From assembly GCA_016882415.1 (NCBI GenBank), contig VGQL01000007.1, positions 1 through 37,416 on the forward strand: a DNA stretch of 37,416 bases, read 5' to 3'. The notes under the pieces are model-generated. The model was not told the origin of the DNA, searched no databases, and saw only the letters and a list, made by a program, of their open reading frames with translations. The position numbers and the translations under genes are program-made. This stretch comes from Cyanobacteria bacterium M_DeepCast_200m_mx_001 (lineage in GTDB: Bacteria; Cyanobacteriota; Cyanobacteriia; PCC-6307; Cyanobiaceae). Of this stretch, positions 14,801-23,936 are shown in pieces. Numbering within the stretch: the stretch's first letter is position 1; every line of letters starts with the position of its first letter.

Positions 14801-15549
14801 GCGCTCCGCCGCTGCCCCACGGCGCCGCCCCGGTGCTGCGGGCGCTGCGGCGGTTGCCGGGGGATCATCCCCTGCCCTGGCGGCTGCGGCGGCTGCCGGT
14901 GTGCGCCAGCACGGAGCTGGAGCTGGAGCCCTGGCTGCTCGCGGCGCCGCCGCCCCTGGCGGTGCTGGCGGACCGGCAGCGCTTCGGCCAGGGCCAGCGG
15001 GGGCGTCTGTGGCAGTCACCCCGCGGCGGCGTGTGGCTCAGCGCCGCCCTGCCCTGGCCCGAGCACACGGCGGCGGCCCTCAGCCTGGCGGCCGCCCTGG
15101 GGCTGGCGCTGCAGCTGGAGGCCCTGGGGCTCCAGCCCCGGATCAAGTGGCCCAACGATCTGCTGCTGGGGGGGCACAAGTTGGCGGGGCTGTTGCCGCG
15201 GCTGCGCTGGCGAGGTGGGCGGGTGCGCCATGCCCAGGTGGGGGTGGGCCTCAACGGCTGCAACCCCGTGCCCGCCGGAGCCACCAGCGTGGCGGCGGCC
15301 CTGGGGCACCCCCACCACCCCCAGGCCCGCCCCGATCGCCTGACGGCACGGGTGCTGCGGGCCCTGGAGTGGGCCGTGGCCGCGGCGGATCAGCCCGAAT
15401 TGGTGCGGCGCCAGGCGGAACGCCGCCTGTGGATGCCCGATGGCGTTGAGCACCTGGGGCGCCGCTGGGGCGTGGAGGGGCTGGCGGCCGATGGGGGCCT
15501 GCGGTTGGCCTCCGGCGGCGAGCGGGTCACCCTGCAACGCCATTTCTAG
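14797..15549 (+). CDS. birA: Biotin--[acetyl-CoA-carboxylase] ligase
   Basis: 250 residues from GTG 14797, whose GTGA overlaps the preceding stop; an in-frame GTG at 14782 is also possible. The enzyme attaches biotin to the AccB carrier. Motifs: STELELEPW, ADRQRFGQGQRGRLWQSP (the biotinyl-AMP loop, here GQGQRGR where GRGRxGR is usual), IKWPNDLLLGGHKLAGLL and VGVGLNGC. There is no N-terminal helix-turn-helix, so it is a monofunctional ligase rather than a repressor. It sits between an aminotransferase and an M23 peptidase with almost no spacing. Confidence 0.9.
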   Translation: MSAPPLPHGAAPVLRALRRLPGDHPLPWRLRRLPVCASTELELEPWLLAAPPPLAVLADRQRFGQGQRGRLWQSPRGGVWLSAALPWPEHTAAALSLAAALGLALQLEALGLQPRIKWPNDLLLGGHKLAGLLPRLRWRGGRVRHAQVGVGLNGCNPVPAGATSVAAALGHPHHPQARPDRLTARVLRALEWAVAAADQPELVRRQAERRLWMPDGVEHLGRRWGVEGLAADGGLRLASGGERVTLQRHF

Positions 15550-15575
15550 AGTTGCGGCACCTTCGCCCCTCGCCG

Positions 15576-16607
15576 GTGCCCCCCCGCCACCGCTGGCACC
15601 CCTGGATGGCGCTGCCGCCCCTGCTGCTGGGGGGTGGCTTGGCCTGGGCGGGGCTCGACCCCGCCGCGGCACCGGTTGGGGGGCCGGTGCCCCCACCCCA
15701 GCAGCTGCCCGCCCCCCAGGCGCCCCTGCGCTTCGATCCCCAGCGCCTGGGGGAGGTGAAGCCCCCCAAACGCTTTGACCAGTCGCTGGATGAGCTGGTG
15801 CGCCAGGGGGTGGTGACCCCCGATGAGCGCAGCTTCCTGCGGGGCGGGGCCGGGATGGCGCCCCTGGATGTGGGGGCCTTTCAGCGGGCCTGCCGTGGCG
15901 GCGCCCTGTCGGCCCGGGAGTGCCGCGGCGGCATCGCCCTGCGCTGGGGGCGCCGGCTGCCCGCGGGGGAGGGGCGCCTCGGCGCCGACGGCCAGCCCCT
16001 GCCGCCGATCACCGTGCCGGTGTCGGCCCTGTTGGCGGGGCCCGGCGGCAGCTTCAACCTGGCCAGTGTGTTTCGGGTGACCCCCCGCCCTGCACCGGTG
16101 CTGGGCAACGGCAACCGCAGCCTGCTGCTGCCGGTGATCGGCAGCGCCATCCCCACCAGCGGCTTCGGCTGGCGGCTGCATCCGCTGCTGGGGGCCTGGC
16201 GCCTGCACGCCGGCGAAGACCTGGCGGCCCCTGAGGGCACGCCGGTGGTGGCGGCCCTCAGCGGCAGGGTGGTGAGCAGCGGCCTGGCGGGGGGCTACGG
16301 CCTGGCGGTGGAGCTGGAGCACCAGCGGCCCCTGCGCCGCAGCCTCTACGGCCACCTCTCGGAGCTGTTTGTGCGCGCCGGCGATTGGGTGCGCCAGGGG
16401 GAGGTGATCGGTCGGGTGGGCAGCACGGGGTTAAGCACCGGCCCCCACCTGCACTTCGAGCTGCGCCAGCCCGCCCCCGGGGGATGGGTGGCGGTGGACC
16501 CCGGTGAGTTCGATGCCGGCTCCGGCCTGCAGGGGGGCGATGCCATCGCCCTGCTGATGGGCCAGCTGCTCAGCAGCCTGGAGCGGCCCGCACAACCCCG
16601 CGGTTAG
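15576..16607 (+). CDS. Secreted M23-family metallopeptidase
   Basis: 343 residues from GTG 15576; TTG 15552 and ATG 15606 are other in-frame starts. The chosen start gives a basic n-region (PPRHRWHPW) and hydrophobic core ending near GLAWAG. A Pro-rich stretch and a helical region follow (SLDELVRQGVVTPDERSF). The C-terminal LytM domain has SGFGWRLHPLLG, the zinc ligands H and D in LHAGEDLAAPEG, and HLHFELRQP. It should cut or remodel peptidoglycan cross-links in the periplasm. Its TAG overlaps the TAA of the convergent ABC gene. Confidence 0.88.
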   Translation: MPPRHRWHPWMALPPLLLGGGLAWAGLDPAAAPVGGPVPPPQQLPAPQAPLRFDPQRLGEVKPPKRFDQSLDELVRQGVVTPDERSFLRGGAGMAPLDVGAFQRACRGGALSARECRGGIALRWGRRLPAGEGRLGADGQPLPPITVPVSALLAGPGGSFNLASVFRVTPRPAPVLGNGNRSLLLPVIGSAIPTSGFGWRLHPLLGAWRLHAGEDLAAPEGTPVVAALSGRVVSSGLAGGYGLAVELEHQRPLRRSLYGHLSELFVRAGDWVRQGEVIGRVGSTGLSTGPHLHFELRQPAPGGWVAVDPGEFDAGSGLQGGDAIALLMGQLLSSLERPAQPRG

Positions 16608-17311
16608 GTCTGGGAGCCGGCGCCGCTCTCCACCAGGCGCCCATCGTGGAAGTGCACGATGCGCTCCGCCCGGGCCGCCACATCGTGTTCGTGGGTCACC
16701 AGCAGGATCGTCATGCCCTGCTGTTGATGCAGCTCATCGAACAGGTCGAGCACCTCGGCGGTGGTGCGGGAGTCGAGGGCGCCGGTGGGCTCGTCCGCCA
16801 GCAGCAGGTGGGGCTGGTTGATGATCGCCCGGGCCACCGCCACCCGCTGCTGCTGGCCGCCGGAGAGCTGGTTGGGCTTGTTGTGCAGGCGGGTGGCCAG
16901 CCCCACCCGCTCCAGGGCGGCAATGCCCTGCCGTTGCCGCTGCTCCGCCGGCACCCCGGCGTAGACCATCGGCAGCATCACGTTCTCCAGGGCGGTGAGC
17001 TCCTGCAGCAGGTGGAACTGCTGGAACACGAACCCGAGCTCCCGGTTGCGCAGGTCCGCCAGCTGGTCGTCGTTGAGGTGCTCCACGGCAGTGCCGTTGA
17101 GCCGGTAACTGCCGCTGCTGGGGCGATCCAGGCAGCCCAGGATGTTCATGGCGGTGCTCTTGCCGGAGCCGGAGGTGCCCATCACCGCCAGGTACTCCCC
17201 CCGGTTCACGTTGAGGCAGAGGTCGTCCAGGGCGGTGACGGCGGTGTCGCCCTCGCCGTACACCTTGCGCACGTGCTCCAGCTCGGCGACGAGCACCCCG
17301 GAATCGGCCAT
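16604..17311 (-). CDS. LolD/MacB-type ABC transporter ATP-binding protein
   Basis: 235 residues from ATG 17311, which overlaps the ndhB stop by one base (TGATG). Complete ATPase: Walker [12 protein letters not shown]-loop [12 protein letters not shown], signature [15 protein letters not shown], Walker [13 protein letters not shown], and the switch His in LLVTHEHD. The family (LolD, MacB, FtsE, DevA) powers mechanotransmission-type exporters rather than substrate import. No permease or membrane-fusion gene is next to it; the partner must be encoded elsewhere. The gene following it convergently is an M23 peptidase, a combination reminiscent of FtsEX-type hydrolase control, though this is only suggestive. 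Confidence 0.88.
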   Translation of the reverse strand: MADSGVLVAELEHVRKVYGEGDTAVTALDDLCLNVNRGEYLAVMGTSGSGKSTAMNILGCLDRPSSGSYRLNGTAVEHLNDDQLADLRNRELGFVFQQFHLLQELTALENVMLPMVYAGVPAEQRQRQGIAALERVGLATRLHNKPNQLSGGQQQRVAVARAIINQPHLLLADEPTGALDSRTTAEVLDLFDELHQQQGMTILLVTHEHDVAARAERIVHFHDGRLVESGAGSQT

Positions 17312-18888
17312 CAGCCGATGGGAAGCCCGCTGGCCGCCAGGGCCTTCTGCAGCATCGGGGTGCCGGCCACGGCGCCGTTGGCCCAGCCGAACAGGGGGTT
17401 GGAGAGGATGCCGCCCACGGCGGTCACCACCACGCAGGTGACCAGGGCGGCGCGCAGGGGTTGCAGGCCGGCCACGCTCCAGTTCACCTCGGGATAGGCC
17501 TTCACCACCTCGGAGGCCTCCTGGGGCTCCTTCACCACCATCATCTTGATCACCGAGATGTAGTAGTAGATCGACACCACGGAGGTGAGCAGACCCACCA
17601 CCACCAGCAGGTATTGGTGGTCGGCCCAGCCGGCGAAGAAGAGGTAGATCTTGCCGAAGAAGCCCAGCATCGGAGGGATGCCACCGAGGGAGAGCAGGCA
17701 CAGGCTCAGCCCCAGGGTGATCAGCGGATCCTTCTGGTAAAGCCCGGCGTAATCGGAGATGCGATCACTGCCGGTGCGCAGGGAGAACAGGATGATGCAG
17801 GCGAAGGCCCCCAGGTTCATGAACAGGTAGGCCGCCATGTAGAGCACCATGGCGGCGTAGCCGTCCTCGGTGCCGCACACCAGGCCGATCATCACGAAGC
17901 CCGCCTGGCCGATGGAGCTGTAGGCCAGCATCCGCTTCATGGAGGTCTGGGCCAGGGCCACCACGTTGCCCAGCACCATGCTCAGGATCGCCAGCACGGT
18001 GAACAGCAGCTTCCACTGGGCCTCGAAGGGCTCGAAGCAGCCCACCAGGATGCGCAGGGCCAGGGCGAAACCGGCGGCCTTCGACCCCACCGAGAGGAAG
18101 GCCACCACCGGGGTGGGGGAGCCTTCGTAGACGTCCGGCGTCCACTGGTGGAAGGGCACTGCTGCGATCTTGAAGGCCACCGTGGCCAGCACGAACACCA
18201 GGGCCAGGGCCGCCACCGGCGAGGCGCTGCTCTGCAGGGCCAGGGCCACCGCATCGAGGCCCGTGCTGCCGCCGGTGAGGCCGTAGAGCAGGGAGGCGCC
18301 GTAGAGGAACACGGCCGCCGCGGCCGAGCCCACCAGCAGATATTTCAGGGCGGCTTCGGAGCTGCGGGCATCGCGCTTCATGTAGCCCGACAGCAGGTAG
18401 CTGGCCACCGAGAGGGTTTCCAGCGACACGAAGATGCTCACCAGGTCGGTGGAGCCGCACAGCAGCATGGCCCCCAGGGTGGCCGCCAGCAGGATGGCGG
18501 CGTATTCCCCCACGGGGGTGCCGGCCCGTTCCACGTAGCGCCAGCTGATCAGCAGCGACAGCAGCGTGGAGGCGGCCACCACGGCCCGGAAGGCGATGGC
18601 CAGGTTGTCCGCCAGGAAGGCTCCGAGGAAGGAGGGCTCCAGGGGCAGCACATTCCATTGCAGGGCCAGAAGCCCCAGGGCGGTGCCCAGGCCGGCGTAG
18701 GAGAACACCGGCACCCAGCGGGCTGCGGCGCGCTCACCGGCCAGGTCCACCAGCAGGCAGGCCAGCATCGCCAGCAGCACCGCCCCCTCGGGGGCGATGG
18801 CCCCGGCGTTGAGTTGCAGGGAGGTGATGGCGCTCACCGCCGGGGCGGCTGCGTTGCCGAGATCGGCAGCGGCCAGGAGAGAGAGCAC
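17311..18888 (-). CDS. ndhB: NAD(P)H-quinone oxidoreductase subunit 2
   Basis: 525 residues, GTG start at 18888; about 14 transmembrane helices. Antiporter-like proton-pumping subunit of cyanobacterial NDH-1, used in respiration, cyclic electron flow and CO2 uptake. Recognisable segments: [17 protein letters not shown] near the N-terminus, [16 protein letters not shown] (the key TM5 Glu), [10 protein letters not shown] (TM7-region Lys), [22 protein letters not shown] and [15 protein letters not shown]. Length is typical. It is divergent from topA and coupled to the ABC gene downstream. Confidence 0.95.
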   Translation of the reverse strand: MLSLLAAADLGNAAAPAVSAITSLQLNAGAIAPEGAVLLAMLACLLVDLAGERAAARWVPVFSYAGLGTALGLLALQWNVLPLEPSFLGAFLADNLAIAFRAVVAASTLLSLLISWRYVERAGTPVGEYAAILLAATLGAMLLCGSTDLVSIFVSLETLSVASYLLSGYMKRDARSSEAALKYLLVGSAAAAVFLYGASLLYGLTGGSTGLDAVALALQSSASPVAALALVFVLATVAFKIAAVPFHQWTPDVYEGSPTPVVAFLSVGSKAAGFALALRILVGCFEPFEAQWKLLFTVLAILSMVLGNVVALAQTSMKRMLAYSSIGQAGFVMIGLVCGTEDGYAAMVLYMAAYLFMNLGAFACIILFSLRTGSDRISDYAGLYQKDPLITLGLSLCLLSLGGIPPMLGFFGKIYLFFAGWADHQYLLVVVGLLTSVVSIYYYISVIKMMVVKEPQEASEVVKAYPEVNWSVAGLQPLRAALVTCVVVTAVGGILSNPLFGWANGAVAGTPMLQKALAASGLPIG

Positions 18889-18916
18889 AGCTGGTCAGGG
18901 TCGCCCGATGGCTGGG

Positions 18917-18922
18917 ACTGTA
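18917..18922 (-). promoter_or_regulatory. Candidate -10 (TACAGT) for ndhB
   Basis: Minus strand GCTACAGTCCC, 29 nt before the GTG, in the 118-bp ndhB/topA divergent gap. Leader of about 22 nt predicted. No strong -35. Confidence 0.35.
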
Positions 18923-18972
18923 GCCGCGTTGCCCCCGGGATTTGGGCGCCGCGGCCGGGGGTTGACCGCCGG

Positions 18973-18981
18973 TGCGATAAA
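18973..18981 (+). promoter_or_regulatory. Candidate extended -10 (TGCGATAAA) for topA
   Basis: TGC followed by GATAAA (4 of 6 to TATAAT with an upstream TGn), 26 nt before GTG 19007. A TTGACC at 18962-18967 is too close to serve as its -35. Confidence 0.3.
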
Positions 18982-19006
18982 GAAGGAAGCGGTTTTCCGC
19001 CTGCCT

Positions 19007-21721
19007 GTGGCGCACACCCTCGTCATCGTCGAGAGCCCTACCAAGGCCCGCACCATCCGCGGGTTCCTGCCGAAGGACTTCCGGGTGGAGGCCTCCATGG
19101 GGCACGTGCGCGACCTGCCCAACAACGCCAGCGAGATCCCCGCGGCCCAGAAAGGGGAGAAGTGGGCCAACCTTGGCGTCAACACCGCCAACAACTTCGA
19201 GCCGCTCTACGTGGTGCCGAAGGACAAGAAAAAGGTGGTCAAGGAGCTCAAGGACGCCCTCAAGGGGGCCGATCGGCTGCTGCTGGCCACGGACGAAGAC
19301 CGGGAGGGGGAATCGATCAGCTGGCATCTGCTGCAGCTGCTGCAGCCCAAGGTGCCCGTCAAGCGGATGGTGTTCCACGAGATCACCAAGGAGGCCATCG
19401 GCCGCGCCCTGGACCAGACCCGCGAGCTCGACATGGAGCTGGTGCACGCCCAGGAGACCCGCCGGATCCTGGATCGGCTGGTGGGCTACACCCTTTCGCC
19501 GCTGCTCTGGAAAAAGGTGGCCTGGGGCCTCTCCGCCGGCCGAGTGCAGTCGGTGGCGGTGCGGCTGCTGGTGCAACGGGAGCGCGCCCGCCGGGCCTTC
19601 AGGAGTGGCAGCTACTGGGACCTCAAGGCTGAGCTGCAGCAGGCCGGCGCCCGTTTTGAGGCCAAGCTCACCCAGCTCAAGGGGGAGCGGATCGCCGGCG
19701 GCTCCGACTTCGACGAGAGCACCGGTGCCCTCAAGGCCGGCAGCACGGTGCGGCTGCTCAGCGAAGCGGAGGCCCGCAGCCTGCGGGAGGCGGTGCTCAC
19801 CGCCCCCTGGCGGGTGGCGGCGGTGGAGGAGAAGCCCAGCGTGCGCAAGCCCGTGGCCCCTTTCACCACCAGCACCCTGCAGCAGGAGGCCAACCGCAAG
19901 CTGCGCCTCTCGGCCCGCGAAACCATGCGCACCGCCCAGGGGCTGTACGAGCGCGGCTTCATCACCTACATGCGCACCGACTCGGTGCATCTCAGCGACC
20001 AGGCCATCAACGCCGCCCGCAGCTGTGTGCAGGCCAAGTACGGCCAGCCCTACCTGAGCCCTTCCCCGCGCCAGTTCTCCACCAAGGCCCGCAACGCCCA
20101 GGAGGCCCACGAGGCGATCCGCCCCGCCGGCGAAAGCTTCCGCGACCCCGGCGCCACCGGCCTCGACGGCCGCGACCTGGCCCTCTACGAGCTGATCTGG
20201 AAGCGCACCGTGGCCTCCCAGATGGCCGACGCCAAGCTCACCATGCTGAGCGTGGATCTGGAGGTGGATGGCGGCAGCCTGGGGCCCGCCCAGTTCCGCT
20301 CCAGCGGCAAGCGCATCGATTTCCCCGGCTTCTTCCGCGCCTACGTGGAGGGCAGCGACGACCCGGATGCGGCCCTCGAGGGCCAGGAGGTGCTGCTGCC
20401 CTCCCTCAAGACGGGTGATCAACCGGCCTGCGGCGCCGTGGAGGCCCTGGGCCACCAGACCCAGCCCCCCGCCCGCTACAGCGAAGCGGCCCTGGTGAAG
20501 ATGCTGGAGAAGGAGGGCATCGGCCGGCCCTCCACCTACGCCTCGATCATCGGCACCATCGTCGACCGGGGCTACGCCACCCTCCAGAACAACGCCCTCA
20601 CCCCCAGCTTCACGGCCTTCGCCGTGACGGCCCTGCTGGAGGAGCACTTCCCCGACCTGGTGGACACGGGCTTCACGGCCCGCATGGAGAACAGCCTCGA
20701 CGAGATCTCCACCGGCAAGGAGCAGTGGCTGCCCTACCTGGAGGCCTTCTTCAAGGGGGACAACGGCCTCGAGACCCAGGTGGCCCAGCGGGAGGGGGAC
20801 ATCGACCCCGGCTCCTCCCGCACGATCGAGCTCGAGGGCCTGCCCTGCGTGGTGCGCATCGGCCGCTTCGGCGCCTACCTGGAGACCAAGCGGGTGGCCG
20901 ACGACGGCAGCGAGGAGTTGCTCAAGGCCACCCTGCCCCAGGAGATCACCCCCGCCGATCTCGATGCCGAGCGGGCGGAGCTGATCCTCAAGCACAAGGC
21001 CGACGGCCCCGAATCCCTCGGGGAGGACCCGGAAACCGGCGAGCTGGTGTACCTGCTGTTCGGCCAGTACGGCCCCTACGTGCAGCGGGGTCAGGTGAGT
21101 GACGACAACCCCAAGCCCAAACGCGCTTCCCTGCCCAAGGGGGTGAAGCCCGAGGAGCTGAGCCTGGAGGATGCGCTCGGCCTGCTGCGCCTGCCCCGCC
21201 ACCTGGGGGAACACCCGGATGGCGGCAAGATTGAAGCGGGCCTCGGGCGGTTTGGCCCCTATGTGGTGCACCACAAGGGCAAGGGGGAGAAGGACTACCG
21301 CTCCCTCAAGGCCGAGGACGACGTACTGATGGTGGGCCTCAGCCGGGCGGTGGAATTGCTGGCCCAGCCCAAGCGGGGCCGCGGCGGCCGCACCGCCCTC
21401 AAGGATCTGGGCACCCCCGAGGGGGCCGACGAGGCCATCCAGCTGTTCGACGGCCCCTATGGCCTCTACGTGAAACAGGGCAAGGTGAACGCCTCCCTGC
21501 CGGAGGGCACCACCGCCGACACCATCACCCTGGAGCAGGCGGTGGAGCTGCTGGCCGCCAAGGCCGCCAGCGGCAAAACCAAGGGCCGCAAGCCGGGCGC
21601 CAAGACCGCCACCAAAGCGGCCCCCAAGGCGAAGGCCGCCGCCAAAAAGGCCCCGGCCACCACCAAAACCGGGCGGCTGCGCGCCAGCGCCGTGCGCATC
21701 ATCCGCGCCGCCGACAGCTGA
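19007..21721 (+). CDS. topA: DNA topoisomerase I (type IA)
   Basis: 904 residues from GTG 19007, chosen because the Toprim domain starts at once ([16 protein letters not shown]). Relaxes negative supercoils. Acidic Toprim triad in [14 protein letters not shown]; the catalytic tyrosine is Y321 in FITYMRTDS. The region [14 protein letters not shown] is conserved. There are no C4 zinc fingers; instead several C-terminal repeats with [24 protein letters not shown] and GPYGLYVK are present, as in actinobacterial and cyanobacterial enzymes. A Lys/Ala-rich tail ends the protein. TGATG overlaps the following lipoprotein gene. Confidence 0.96.
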   Translation: MAHTLVIVESPTKARTIRGFLPKDFRVEASMGHVRDLPNNASEIPAAQKGEKWANLGVNTANNFEPLYVVPKDKKKVVKELKDALKGADRLLLATDEDREGESISWHLLQLLQPKVPVKRMVFHEITKEAIGRALDQTRELDMELVHAQETRRILDRLVGYTLSPLLWKKVAWGLSAGRVQSVAVRLLVQRERARRAFRSGSYWDLKAELQQAGARFEAKLTQLKGERIAGGSDFDESTGALKAGSTVRLLSEAEARSLREAVLTAPWRVAAVEEKPSVRKPVAPFTTSTLQQEANRKLRLSARETMRTAQGLYERGFITYMRTDSVHLSDQAINAARSCVQAKYGQPYLSPSPRQFSTKARNAQEAHEAIRPAGESFRDPGATGLDGRDLALYELIWKRTVASQMADAKLTMLSVDLEVDGGSLGPAQFRSSGKRIDFPGFFRAYVEGSDDPDAALEGQEVLLPSLKTGDQPACGAVEALGHQTQPPARYSEAALVKMLEKEGIGRPSTYASIIGTIVDRGYATLQNNALTPSFTAFAVTALLEEHFPDLVDTGFTARMENSLDEISTGKEQWLPYLEAFFKGDNGLETQVAQREGDIDPGSSRTIELEGLPCVVRIGRFGAYLETKRVADDGSEELLKATLPQEITPADLDAERAELILKHKADGPESLGEDPETGELVYLLFGQYGPYVQRGQVSDDNPKPKRASLPKGVKPEELSLEDALGLLRLPRHLGEHPDGGKIEAGLGRFGPYVVHHKGKGEKDYRSLKAEDDVLMVGLSRAVELLAQPKRGRGGRTALKDLGTPEGADEAIQLFDGPYGLYVKQGKVNASLPEGTTADTITLEQAVELLAAKAASGKTKGRKPGAKTATKAAPKAKAAAKKAPATTKTGRLRASAVRIIRAADS

Positions 21722-22167
21722 TGCCCCCTGCGCGGATCCGCCGGCTGCTGACCCTGCTGCCCCTGGTGGCCGTGGCCGGCTGCAGCGGCACCCCCTTCGG
21801 CGACCAGCTCTCCCGCAGCTTCTCCACGCCGCCGGCCGCACCCCCCGCCCCCCGGCCCTCGGCTCCGGAGGCTGCGCCGGGCAAGGGCGATCCCGCCGCT
21901 GCTGCGAAGCCCAAGGCCGCCGCGGCGGCCAAGCCTGCGCTCCCCACCCCCCCGCGGCCGCTGCGGGCCGTGCCCGCCGCCACCCCAGCCCCCTACCGGG
22001 TCACCATCAAGCTGCCGGCCGCCGATCCGGCCGCCCCGGCGGAGCGGGTCACCGAGGCCCTGCGGGCCGCTGGCGTGAGCTTTGAGGTGGAAACGATCGA
22101 ACGGGTCAAGCCCGGTGGGGAGGCCTATGGCACGCCGCAGCGCAGCGCAGCGCCGCCGCCGCGATGA
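21721..22167 (+). CDS. Putative lipoprotein, Pro/Ala-rich
   Basis: 148 residues. The N-terminus has RIRR, a hydrophobic core and a lipobox VAGC with C21, so lipidation is predicted. Residues 35-90 are an Ala/Pro/Lys-rich low-complexity linker. The last 60 residues (YRVTIKLPAADPAAPAERVTEALRAAGVSFEVETIERV) look like a small alpha/beta domain with sequence typical of a ferredoxin-like fold. No family is recognised. It overlaps topA by one base and DUF2232 by four. Confidence 0.7.
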   Translation: MPPARIRRLLTLLPLVAVAGCSGTPFGDQLSRSFSTPPAAPPAPRPSAPEAAPGKGDPAAAAKPKAAAAAKPALPTPPRPLRAVPAATPAPYRVTIKLPAADPAAPAERVTEALRAAGVSFEVETIERVKPGGEAYGTPQRSAAPPPR

Positions 22168-22802
22168 GCCTGTCCCGCCGGCAGGCCCGCCAACTCACCG
22201 ACACGGCCTACCTGGCGGCCGCCACCGCCCTGCTCTGGGTGGGGCTCTATTACCTGCCGGTGGGGGGCGCCCTGTTCCGCCTGGCCCTGCCCCTGCCCCT
22301 GGCGCTGCTGCAGTTGCGCCACAACGGCCGTTGCGCCGTGGAGGGGGTCACGGTGACGGCCCTGCTGCTGGTGGCCCTGATGGGCCCGATCCGCGGCCCG
22401 CTGGTGCTGTTCCCCTATGGCCTGCTGGCCCTGTGGCTGGGGTGGTGCTGGCGGCGGCGGTTCAGCTGGTGGCTGAGCTGGAGCATCGGCCTGTTGATCG
22501 GCAGCGCCGGGTTCCTGGTGCGGGTGGCGGTGCTGTCGGTGTTGCTGGGGGAAAACCTCTGGGTGGTGATCACCACCGCCGCGGCCCAGCTGCTGGAGCG
22601 GCTGGCGGGGGTGCTGCAGCTGGGGGGCGGCCCGGATCTGCTGCAGGTGCAGCTGATGGCGGTGGGGTTGGTGCTGCTGCAGAACCTCATCTACGTGCTC
22701 GCCCTGCACGCCGTGGCCCTGTGGATCTTTTCGCGTCTGCAGAGCCCCATCAGCGACCCGCCGGCGTTGCTGCGGCCCCTGTTGGCCCTCGATCCGCTTT
22801 GA
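22164..22802 (+). CDS. DUF2232-like polytopic membrane protein
   Basis: 212 residues, five to six hydrophobic segments after a basic N-terminus (MSLSRRQARQLTDTAYLAA). The pattern (LALPLPLALLQLRHNGR, MGPIRGPLVLFPYGLLALWLGW, WWLSWSIGLLIGSAGFLVRV) fits the DUF2232/YbbA-like cyanobacterial proteins of unknown function. ATG overlaps the lipoprotein stop (ATGA), and its TGA overlaps a TTG that starts the CobT-like gene. Function unknown; a small-molecule transporter component is only a possibility. Confidence 0.65.
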   Translation: MSLSRRQARQLTDTAYLAAATALLWVGLYYLPVGGALFRLALPLPLALLQLRHNGRCAVEGVTVTALLLVALMGPIRGPLVLFPYGLLALWLGWCWRRRFSWWLSWSIGLLIGSAGFLVRVAVLSVLLGENLWVVITTAAAQLLERLAGVLQLGGGPDLLQVQLMAVGLVLLQNLIYVLALHAVALWIFSRLQSPISDPPALLRPLLALDPL

Positions 22803-23926
22803 CGCTGCGGCGCCTCAGCGGCGACCCCGCCCAGGCGGAGCAGTGGTGTGGGCAGCTGGGCCAGAGCCTGGGGGCATCATCCACGGGTCTTCCCCGGCTG
22901 CTGTTGCTGCTGGCCGGCACCGACACCGCCGCCGTGCCGGGGATTTCCGCCGCCGGCTCCACCCCGGCGGCCCGCCGCCAAACGGCCGCCGCCGATGCGG
23001 AGCTGCTGCTGCTCGGCCCCCGGCGGCCCCGGCCCCATGCCCTGCCGCCGCTGCCGGCGGGGGTGAGCCCGGCGCTGATCAGCCATGTGGTGGTGCAGCA
23101 GCTGGCCCTTGAGCCCCTGGTGGTGGACCTGGGGGTGCCGGTGGCTCCGGCGGTGCCGCACCTGCGCTGCGGCGGTGGCCCAGCCCGTTGCCTCAGCGGC
23201 GGTGCGGCCATGGAGCCGGAGCGGGTGCAGCGGTTGCTGGCCCTGGGCCGCCGCTGGGGGGAGCGGCTGGCGGCGCAAGGGGCCCCCGTGGTGCTGGCGG
23301 AGTGTGTGCCCGGGGGCACCACCACCGCCCAGGCGCTGCTGCAGGGGTTGGGGGTGGAGGCGGCGGGTTTGGTGAGCGGCAGCCTGCGGCAGCCGGCCCA
23401 TGGCCTCAAGGGCCAGCTGGTGGCCCAGGGGCTGGCGGCGGCCGGCCTGGGCCCTGATCCGCCCCCGCAGGCGGTGCTGGCGGCGGTGGGGGATCCCATG
23501 CAGGCCCTGGCGGCCGGGCTGCTGCTGGGGGCCCTGCGGGGGGGGCAGCCCCTGCTGCTGGCGGGGGGCAGCCAGATGGCGGCGGTGCTGGCCCTGGCCC
23601 TGGCCCTGGCGCCACCCCCGCAGCGTCCGCAGCTGCTGGCCCGGGCGGCCATCGGCACCACCGCCTGGGTGGCGGGGGAGGCCAGCAGCGACCTGGGGCT
23701 GTTGCTGGAGCGGATCGGCGGCCGTTGGGGCCAGCCCCCGCTGGCCTTCGCCAGCGGCCTGCGGTTCACGCCCTGCTCGGCCCCGGAGTTGCTGGCCTAC
23801 GAGCAGGGCTACGTGAAGGAGGGGGTGGGGGCCGGGGGGCTGGCCCTGCTCTGGGAGTTGAGCGGCCGCAGCCCCCTGCAGCTGGCCCAGGCCTGCGACC
23901 GGGCCTGTGCGGGGTTGCGTTCCTAG
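22799..23926 (+). CDS. cobT: CobT-like nicotinate-nucleotide phosphoribosyltransferase (TIGR00303 type)
   Basis: 375 residues from TTG 22799, chosen because it overlaps the DUF2232 stop as TTGA and no ATG lies nearby in frame before conserved sequence. The family activates the lower-ligand base of cobamides. Recognisable parts: LAGTDTAAVPGISAAGSTPAA, LVVDLGVPVAP, VLAECVPGGTTTAQALLQGLG, AVLAAVGDPMQALAAG, GGSQMAAVLALA and IGTTAWVAGE. Cyanobacteria make pseudocobalamin, so adenine may be the base. The assignment to this subfamily is by pattern memory and is fairly, not fully, secure. Confidence 0.75.
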   Translation: MTLRRLSGDPAQAEQWCGQLGQSLGASSTGLPRLLLLLAGTDTAAVPGISAAGSTPAARRQTAAADAELLLLGPRRPRPHALPPLPAGVSPALISHVVVQQLALEPLVVDLGVPVAPAVPHLRCGGGPARCLSGGAAMEPERVQRLLALGRRWGERLAAQGAPVVLAECVPGGTTTAQALLQGLGVEAAGLVSGSLRQPAHGLKGQLVAQGLAAAGLGPDPPPQAVLAAVGDPMQALAAGLLLGALRGGQPLLLAGGSQMAAVLALALALAPPPQRPQLLARAAIGTTAWVAGEASSDLGLLLERIGGRWGQPPLAFASGLRFTPCSAPELLAYEQGYVKEGVGAGGLALLWELSGRSPLQLAQACDRACAGLRS

Positions 23927-23929
23927 GGT
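23924..23929 (+). promoter_or_regulatory. Candidate -10 (TAGGGT) implying leaderless mRNA for the PotD-like gene
   Basis: TAGGGT-CGGCCCC-ATG. The TAG is also the cobT stop codon. Spacing of 7 bases to the ATG places the expected start site on the A of the start codon. Same string as at dciA. Confidence 0.35.
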
Positions 23930-23936
23930 CGGCCCC

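Noticed and set aside
18962-18967. TTGACC as -35 of topA
   Set aside because: The only plausible -10 (GATAAA) is 8 bp away, far less than the required 16-18 bp.
18734-21841. Very long open frame (1035 codons) antisense to topA
   Set aside because: Strong GC-rich codon bias leaves few stops on the opposite strand; the product is low-complexity Gly/Ala/His/Gln-rich and has no recognisable domain, while the sense strand carries the full topoisomerase.
22082-22798. Longer upstream frame in phase with cobT
   Set aside because: It would run through the whole DUF2232 gene in another frame; TTG 22799 overlapping the DUF2232 stop explains the data better.
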